Shown here piece by piece: positions 5,606 to 9,705 of a stretch of 9,705 bases of DNA. This DNA comes from Actinomycetota bacterium (GTDB lineage: Bacteria > Actinomycetota > Actinomycetes > Nanopelagicales > Nanopelagicaceae), in contig WLMD01000053.1 of assembly GCA_009700405.1 (NCBI GenBank), positions 1 to 9,705 of the forward strand, in the 5' to 3' direction. Position 1 is the stretch's first letter; the number at the start of each line of letters is the position of its first letter. The translations under genes were made by a program, and so were the position numbers. The notes under the pieces are model-generated. The model was not told the DNA's origin. It did no database searches and worked only from the letters and a program-made list of their open reading frames with translations.

Positions 5606-7438
5606 ATGAGCGGTCGCATAAATGATGAGGATGTTACCTACATCCGTGAACGCGCTCCCATTGATGAAATCGTCGGCGATTATGTCCAACTCAAAAATGC
5701 TGGCGGAGGTCAAAAGAAAGGGCTTTGTCCTTTCCATGATGAAAAATCTCCTTCATTTCATGTAACACCAAGCAAAGGTTATTTTCATTGCTTTGGTTGC
5801 CAAGTTGGCGGGGACGTGATTGCTTTTGTTATGAAGATTGACCATCTTTCATTTACAGAAACTGTAGAACGATTGGCCGAACGCATTGGATATACATTGC
5901 GGTATGACGAGAGTGCAGGCGGCAAAGCAACTCCACCAGGACAACGTTCTCGATTGATTGCCGCAAATGCTGCCGCTGCGAAGTTTTATCAGACTCAACT
6001 CAATGAATCTTCAGGTGCGCAATTTGGACGAGACCTCCTGACTAAACGTGGATTCGATAAAAGCGCCTGTGCAACTTTTGAAGTTGGCTATGCACCCGAT
6101 GAATGGGACGCACTTACAAAACATCTGCGCGCCGAAGGATTCACGATTGATGAACTCGAAGTGGCTGGTCTATCAAAAATGGGCCAGCGCGGTCCTATAG
6201 ATCGTTTTCGAAATCGTCTGACGTGGCCGATTAGAGATATTTCTGGCGACGTCGTCGGTTTTGGTGCTCGGAAATTGGCGAGTGATGATGTTGATAGTGG
6301 CCCGAAGTATCTCAATACTCCCGAAACTCCGATTTACAAAAAGAGTCAGGTACTTTATGGCCTTGATCTGGCAAAGAAGGAAATCGCCAAGAAGCGTCAA
6401 GCTGTAATTGTTGAAGGCTATACCGATGTAATGGCCGCACATTTGGCAGGAATTCCAACAGCGGTGGCAACGTGCGGTACGGCATTTGGTGCAGACCACA
6501 TCCGAATCTTGCGACGCCTACTCATGGATGATGATGCTTTTCGTGGAGAGGTCATCTTTACTTTTGACGGCGATGCTGCGGGACAAAAGGCTGCGCTCAG
6601 AGCATTCAATGATGACCAGAAATTTGTTACTCAGACTTTTGTGGCGGTCGAACCCGATGGATTAGACCCATGCGATTTACGTCAACAAAAAGGCGACCTT
6701 GCATTGCGTGACCTCATTGCTCGCCGTGTTCCACTTTTCGAATTCGCTATTCGCACCGAACTTAAACAACACAAACTTGATTCAGCCGAAGGTCGCGTAA
6801 ACGCACTTAATGCCGCAGCACCACTTGTAAGCCAGATTCGGGATAAATCATTACGGCCCGAATACACCCGACTATTGGCTGGCTGGTTAGGTGTTGAAGT
6901 TGAAATGGTTACCGCCGCGGTTTCTCGATCCCTCAAGAGTGCGACACCGATGCAGGCAGTTGAATCAGTGGCTAATTCTGATTGGCGCCCCAATCCATCA
7001 GAGCCTCGTCTTGTTCTAGAACGCGAAGTCCTTAAAGCTCGCTTGCAGATGCCACTTCTTGCAAAGGGCTGGAAGGATATTGAGGCAGATGCATTTACCC
7101 ATCCCGCCTACCAACAATTGCGCCGAGTAATCGATGAACATCGTGATTCGAACCTTCGGATGGATGCAATCGAGGATGTAAATATGAAATCCCTTATTGC
7201 TGAATTATCGGTCGAGCCCATTAGATCCGATGGCGAGGTCTCTGAGCGGTATGTGGAATCTATTGTGGCCAGACTCCGTGAAGTAACAATGAGTCGGGCC
7301 ATTGCGGAAGTGAAATCCACCCTCCAGCGCCTCAATCCTGTGACTGAAGAGGCTCAATACACAGCGCTTTTCACCGAACTTGTCGCTTTGGAGGCAGGTC
7401 GGCGAACTTTGCATGACCTGGCATTGGGGGAGTTGTAG
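5606..7438 (+). CDS. dnaG: DNA primase
   Basis: DnaG makes the RNA primers for Okazaki fragments and chromosome initiation. At 610 aa it is a little shorter than many homologues. Domains in order: an N-terminal CHC2 zinc-binding domain with ligands C41, H44, C62 and C65 (CPFH ... CFGC); the RNA polymerase core with RFRNRLTWPIRD, VVGFGARKL and KYLNTPETPIYKKSQVLYG; a Toprim fold with VEGYTDVMAAH (acidic E270 and D274), TFDGDAAGQKA (D321, D323) and DGLDPCD (D354, D357), which are the expected metal-binding acidic residues; and a C-terminal helical region from about 430 that should bind the replicative helicase. All catalytic positions look intact. The ATG at 5606 is the only reasonable start, as the protein begins at the standard MSGRI...DVTYIRERAPIDEIV. 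It follows dgt and precedes tRNA-Asn, and a TAGAAT box just upstream may drive it separately. Confidence 0.98.
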   Translation: MSGRINDEDVTYIRERAPIDEIVGDYVQLKNAGGGQKKGLCPFHDEKSPSFHVTPSKGYFHCFGCQVGGDVIAFVMKIDHLSFTETVERLAERIGYTLRYDESAGGKATPPGQRSRLIAANAAAAKFYQTQLNESSGAQFGRDLLTKRGFDKSACATFEVGYAPDEWDALTKHLRAEGFTIDELEVAGLSKMGQRGPIDRFRNRLTWPIRDISGDVVGFGARKLASDDVDSGPKYLNTPETPIYKKSQVLYGLDLAKKEIAKKRQAVIVEGYTDVMAAHLAGIPTAVATCGTAFGADHIRILRRLLMDDDAFRGEVIFTFDGDAAGQKAALRAFNDDQKFVTQTFVAVEPDGLDPCDLRQQKGDLALRDLIARRVPLFEFAIRTELKQHKLDSAEGRVNALNAAAPLVSQIRDKSLRPEYTRLLAGWLGVEVEMVTAAVSRSLKSATPMQAVESVANSDWRPNPSEPRLVLEREVLKARLQMPLLAKGWKDIEADAFTHPAYQQLRRVIDEHRDSNLRMDAIEDVNMKSLIAELSVEPIRSDGEVSERYVESIVARLREVTMSRAIAEVKSTLQRLNPVTEEAQYTALFTELVALEAGRRTLHDLALGEL

Positions 7439-7472
7439 GACGGAGGATTTAGAAGCATTGCACCTGGTGCGC

Positions 7473-7478
7473 TAGAGT
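7473..7478 (+). promoter_or_regulatory. Weak candidate -10 box for tRNA-Asn
   Basis: TAGAGT matches the TAnnnT pattern, and transcription from it would begin about 15-20 bases before the tRNA 5' end. No convincing -35 lies at 16-18 bp; TTTAGA at 7448-7453 is 19 bp away, and TTGCAC at 7458-7463 is only 9 bp away. It overlaps GC-rich inverted repeats (GCACCtGGTGC at 7460-7470) that could instead form a hairpin after dnaG. Confidence 0.25.
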
Positions 7479-7501
7479 TTGCGCCTGCACCACCGCACTA
7501 T

Positions 7502-7574
7502 TCCCTGATAGCTCAATTGGCAGAGCAGCCGGCTGTTAACCGGCAGGTTCTTGGTTCGAGTCCAAGTCAGGGAG
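7502..7574 (+). tRNA. tRNA-Asn (anticodon GTT)
   Basis: A full 73-base cloverleaf folds by eye. The acceptor stem TCCCTGA (7502-7508) pairs perfectly with TCAGGGA (7567-7573), with discriminator G at 7574. The D-stem GCTC pairs with GAGC (7511-7514 and 7523-7526). The anticodon stem GCCGG pairs with CCGGC (7528-7532 and 7540-7544) around loop CTGTTAA, giving anticodon GTT at 7535-7537, which reads AAC/AAU. A 5-base variable loop follows, then T-stem CTTGG/CCAAG around TTCGAGT. The 3' CCA is not encoded (GCCC follows the acceptor), so it must be added by CCA transferase, as in many actinobacteria. Confidence 0.97.
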
Positions 7575-7595
7575 CCCTTTCACAGGTTCACCCTT

Positions 7596-7601
7596 TATCC
7601 T
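7596..7601 (+). promoter_or_regulatory. Candidate leaderless -10 for the DoxX-Rieske gene
   Basis: TATCCT is followed by exactly six bases and then ATG at 7608, the same geometry as the ZIP and ABM-like genes. No Shine-Dalgarno precedes the ATG. The expected -35 position falls at the 3' end of the tRNA and shows no clear match, so the call rests on the -10 and its spacing. Co-transcription with the tRNA followed by processing is an alternative. Confidence 0.4.
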
Positions 7602-7607
7602 TCCCGC

Positions 7608-8501
7608 ATGACAACAATGCGCACACGAATCCGTTCGGTAACTTCCTCGTGGCGAAATCAAACGCTGGCTGTGCGGGTGATTCGATTGTGGCTAGGAGTG
7701 ACATGGATTTATGGTGGCTGGGACAAGGCCACTGATCCAGGCTTCCTCGGTAAAACCTCTAGTACATCAATCAGCAAACAACTCACTGGTTATTCCACGT
7801 CATCACCGCTTGGATTCCTTTTTCGCCACATGATTGAACGCTCGACCGCGATCGGAATCATGGTGATGATCCTCGAATTTGCTATCGGAATCGCAACTTT
7901 GCTATGGATTGCACCTACAGCAACCGCTTTTGCTGGTTTCGCAATGTCGGTTGGCTTATGGATTGCAGTTACCTGGCACGTCAAGCCATATTTCCTAGGT
8001 AGCGATACGGCATATGCAGTTTTGTGGCTGGCATATTTTCTCACCCTGGTTGGCAAGCGCAGAAAAATTGATATCTCTCTTGATCGCCGTGGAGCAATAC
8101 GCCTAGCCGGCGTTGGCATTGCATCGATTGCAGCTATGTTCTTGGGCCGCGGCCTTGCGAAAACAGTCGCACCTACTTCGACCACAACTGGCGCGAAGAG
8201 CGCTAAACAACTGATTAAGTTGGCCGATTTTCCGGTAGGCAATAACTATGAATTTTCTACCGCTGATGGGCAACCAGCAATCGTCTTTCGCACAAAGAAC
8301 GGAGTTTTTGCCTATTCTCAAATCTGCACGCATCAAGGGTGCACCGTGCCGTACTCAACAGCCGATAAGGCGCTCATTTGCCCATGTCATGGTGCAACTT
8401 TTGACCCATTTAACGGGGCAAAGGTTCTAGCTGGACCAGCAAATACACCGCTGCCCACAATTAAGGTGGCTATCAGTGGCGCTTGGGTGGTTCTGGTCTA
8501 G
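7608..8501 (+). CDS. DoxX-like membrane protein fused to a Rieske 2Fe-2S domain
   Basis: The product is 297 aa. Residues about 24-150 carry four hydrophobic segments (near 24-36, 80-101, 104-123 and 135-148) with the DoxX/DoxD-like opening RLWLGVTWIYGGWDKATDPGFLG. A further anchor follows a paired-arginine stretch (RRGAIRLAG, 160-168; helix about 164-182), then a serine/threonine-rich linker. The C-terminal Rieske domain has CTHQGC (240-245) and CPCHG (258-262). Ligands are C240, H242, C258 and H261, and C245 and C260 match the disulphide pair of high-potential Rieske proteins, followed by FDPFNGAKVLAGPANTPL. It is therefore likely an electron carrier held at the outer membrane face, perhaps exchanging electrons with quinones. 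DoxX relatives include the thiosulfate:quinone oxidoreductase subunit DoxD, but that activity is not shown here. The ATG at 7608 is chosen because an earlier in-frame ATG (7551) lies inside the tRNA. Confidence 0.85.
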   Translation: MTTMRTRIRSVTSSWRNQTLAVRVIRLWLGVTWIYGGWDKATDPGFLGKTSSTSISKQLTGYSTSSPLGFLFRHMIERSTAIGIMVMILEFAIGIATLLWIAPTATAFAGFAMSVGLWIAVTWHVKPYFLGSDTAYAVLWLAYFLTLVGKRRKIDISLDRRGAIRLAGVGIASIAAMFLGRGLAKTVAPTSTTTGAKSAKQLIKLADFPVGNNYEFSTADGQPAIVFRTKNGVFAYSQICTHQGCTVPYSTADKALICPCHGATFDPFNGAKVLAGPANTPLPTIKVAISGAWVVLV

Positions 8502-8608
8502 TTCCTGCAATAATCCAACTCTAAGGCAACGTTCAGAGAAACTGAATGAGTTATCAAGGAAGTTCACATAGCCTGCCTCACATCGCCTAATTGAAAGGTC
8601 TACTTACT
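8502..8608 (+). promoter_or_regulatory. Control region of the HtrA-like protease gene
   Basis: This 107-base gap has no recognisable terminator for the upstream gene. It contains a small inverted repeat, TTCAG-agaaa-CTGAA (8532-8546, extendable by one G-U pair), a possible -10 TAGCCT (8569-8574) with no good -35, and a ribosome site AAAGG (8594-8598) ten bases before the GTG start. The repeat could be a regulator site for a stress-induced protease, but I cannot match it to a known operator. Confidence 0.35.
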
Positions 8609-9705
8609 GTGACTATCTCTCTCAGCTCGCTAAAAGAGAAACTTCTTCGTTCGACCACAATGAAGGTCGGACTAGCGTTCGTTCTTGGTGCTGGATTAGC
8701 AGGTGGTGTTGCAACTGCGGTGACCCCTCCATCATCAGCGGTAAAAGCGTGCGTAGATAATAAGACTCAAGCTATGTACTTGGCGGTTAACGGAGCATGC
8801 ACTAAATCGCGCTCGCTGGTTGATATTGGCGGCGGTGCAATTAATGTTAAAGCAATTGCAGCAGCGGTCACAGCAAGTGTGGTTTCAATCAATGTTAGTT
8901 CAGCTTCAGGTAGCGGAACAGGTTCCGGGTCGATCGTGCGCTCAAATGGATCGTCAAGTTATATTTTAACAAATAATCACGTTGTTGAATCTGCAGCATC
9001 TGGCGGATCAATCGCCGTTGAACTAAATAGTGGAACACTTCTTCCTGCAACTATTGTTGGTCGCGATACGACCTATGACCTTGCGGTACTCAAAGTTCTT
9101 AAAGGTAATTTGCCGGTAATTGCATTTGGAGATTCCTCTCAATTAAGTATTGGTGACCCAGTTGTCGCAATTGGTTCACCCCTTGGGCTAGCGAGCACGG
9201 TAACTAGCGGAATCGTTTCAGCCCTCAATCGCCCAGTTACAACGGGAAGCGTCGGGGCAGAGGCCTACATTGATGCAATCCAAACGGATGCTGCAATTAA
9301 CCCGGGCAACTCGGGTGGCGCACTACTTGACTCACAAGGTCGCATCGTTGGCGTTAACTCAGCAATTGCCACACTGACATCGGGTGGTCAAAGCGGAAGC
9401 ATCGGACTCGGTTTCTCAATACCGATTAACGAAGCTAAGCGCATTGCCAATGAAATTATTGATACAGGTGCATCTTCTCGACCAGTACTTGGCGTCTTCT
9501 TTGACTCGACCTATACCAACGGTGCAAAGATTCTTAAGCTAAGTCCTGGCGAAGCTGCAGATAAAGCTGGCATCCCGGTAGGTGGAGTTATCGACTCTAT
9601 CGATGGCATGCGAATTACCGATCAAGTCAGCGCGATTGTTCGCATTAGGTCATACGCTCCAGGTGCAAAAGTATCTATTGTCATTCTTATGCCTGATGGC
9701 TCGAA
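8609..9705 (+). CDS. HtrA/DegP-like membrane-anchored serine protease (3' end cut)
   Basis: 365 codons are visible and the frame is still open at the window edge. A short cytoplasmic tail precedes a transmembrane anchor (about 19-38). A small segment follows with cysteines C48 and C64 (ACVDNKTQAMYLAV and NGACTKSRSL). The trypsin-like domain starts near 79 and has all triad residues: H124 in TNNHVV, D157 in TYDLAVLKV and S235 in NPGNSGGAL. It also has IGSPLGLASTVTSGIVSALNR (split 188-196 and 197-208) and GLGFSIPI. A PDZ domain begins near 293 (VLGVFF ... SPGEAADKAGIPVGGVIDSIDG). Such proteases degrade or refold damaged envelope proteins; actinobacteria typically encode several. The start is the GTG at 8609, with AAAGG ten bases upstream. 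The ATG at 8660 (M18) would leave the membrane helix intact and is a possible alternative. The two-cysteine segment is unusual for the family. Confidence 0.93.
   Translation, partial: MTISLSSLKEKLLRSTTMKVGLAFVLGAGLAGGVATAVTPPSSAVKACVDNKTQAMYLAVNGACTKSRSLVDIGGGAINVKAIAAAVTASVVSINVSSASGSGTGSGSIVRSNGSSSYILTNNHVVESAASGGSIAVELNSGTLLPATIVGRDTTYDLAVLKVLKGNLPVIAFGDSSQLSIGDPVVAIGSPLGLASTVTSGIVSALNRPVTTGSVGAEAYIDAIQTDAAINPGNSGGALLDSQGRIVGVNSAIATLTSGGQSGSIGLGFSIPINEAKRIANEIIDTGASSRPVLGVFFDSTYTNGAKILKLSPGEAADKAGIPVGGVIDSIDGMRITDQVSAIVRIRSYAPGAKVSIVILMPDGS

Noticed and set aside
6088..6993. Minus-strand open frames opposite dnaG
   Set aside because: Low-complexity translations with no family resemblance, and dnaG is intact across the whole region.
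7460..7491. Rho-independent terminator after dnaG
   Set aside because: GC-rich inverted repeats (GCACC/GGTGC) exist, but no U-run follows and alternative pairings compete.
7551..7607. Rieske-DoxX start at ATG 7551
   Set aside because: It would place the N-terminus within the tRNA-Asn gene; ATG 7608 gives a normal protein and a leaderless promoter geometry.
1..9705. Mobile element, CRISPR, prophage, toxin-antitoxin or defence system
   Set aside because: No transposase, integrase, repeat array or effector motif is seen; nearly all bases are in recognisable housekeeping or envelope genes.

Overview
The window reads as a compact, densely coded stretch of actinobacterial chromosome. The dimeric (alpha2) glycyl-tRNA synthetase, the actinobacterial-style dGTPase and DnaG, the tRNA-Asn without an encoded CCA end, and the TAnnnT -10 boxes placed 6-7 bases ahead of start codons all point to Actinomycetota. 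By eye the base composition is balanced rather than GC-rich. Together with near-zero intergenic gaps, this suggests a genome-streamlined freshwater lineage such as the acI/Nanopelagicales group. That assignment is an inference, not a database result.

Layout: (1) 62-802, minus strand: a ZIP-family metal transporter. It is divergent from (2) 867-1151, plus strand: a small antibiotic-biosynthesis-monooxygenase (ABM)-like protein. Their 64-bp shared control region holds two back-to-back promoters with overlapping -35 boxes and a 7-1-7 palindrome resembling a Zur/Fur-family operator. (3) 1220-7438, plus strand: a housekeeping run of glyS, dusB, a YdcF/SanA-type (DUF218) membrane protein, dgt and dnaG. 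The genes overlap or are 1-14 bases apart, so they are probably largely co-transcribed, with a possible extra promoter directly in front of dnaG. (4) 7502-7574: tRNA-Asn(GTT). (5) 7608-8501: a membrane protein joining a DoxX-like module to a Rieske 2Fe-2S domain. (6) 8609 to the window end: an HtrA/DegP-like serine protease with an N-terminal membrane anchor, an unusual two-cysteine segment, an intact catalytic triad and the start of a PDZ domain, cut by the window edge.

Functionally the central run is information processing: tRNA charging, tRNA modification, dNTP pool control and replication priming, with one envelope-type protein embedded. The left edge is metal import, probably zinc-responsive. 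The right edge is envelope redox and protein quality control. No gap without a gene exceeds about 110 bases. I see no mobile element, CRISPR array, phage gene or defence system. The most interesting items are the putative zinc-responsive divergent promoter, the DoxX-Rieske fusion and the cysteine-pair segment of the HtrA-like protease. None of these amounts to a clearly new system.
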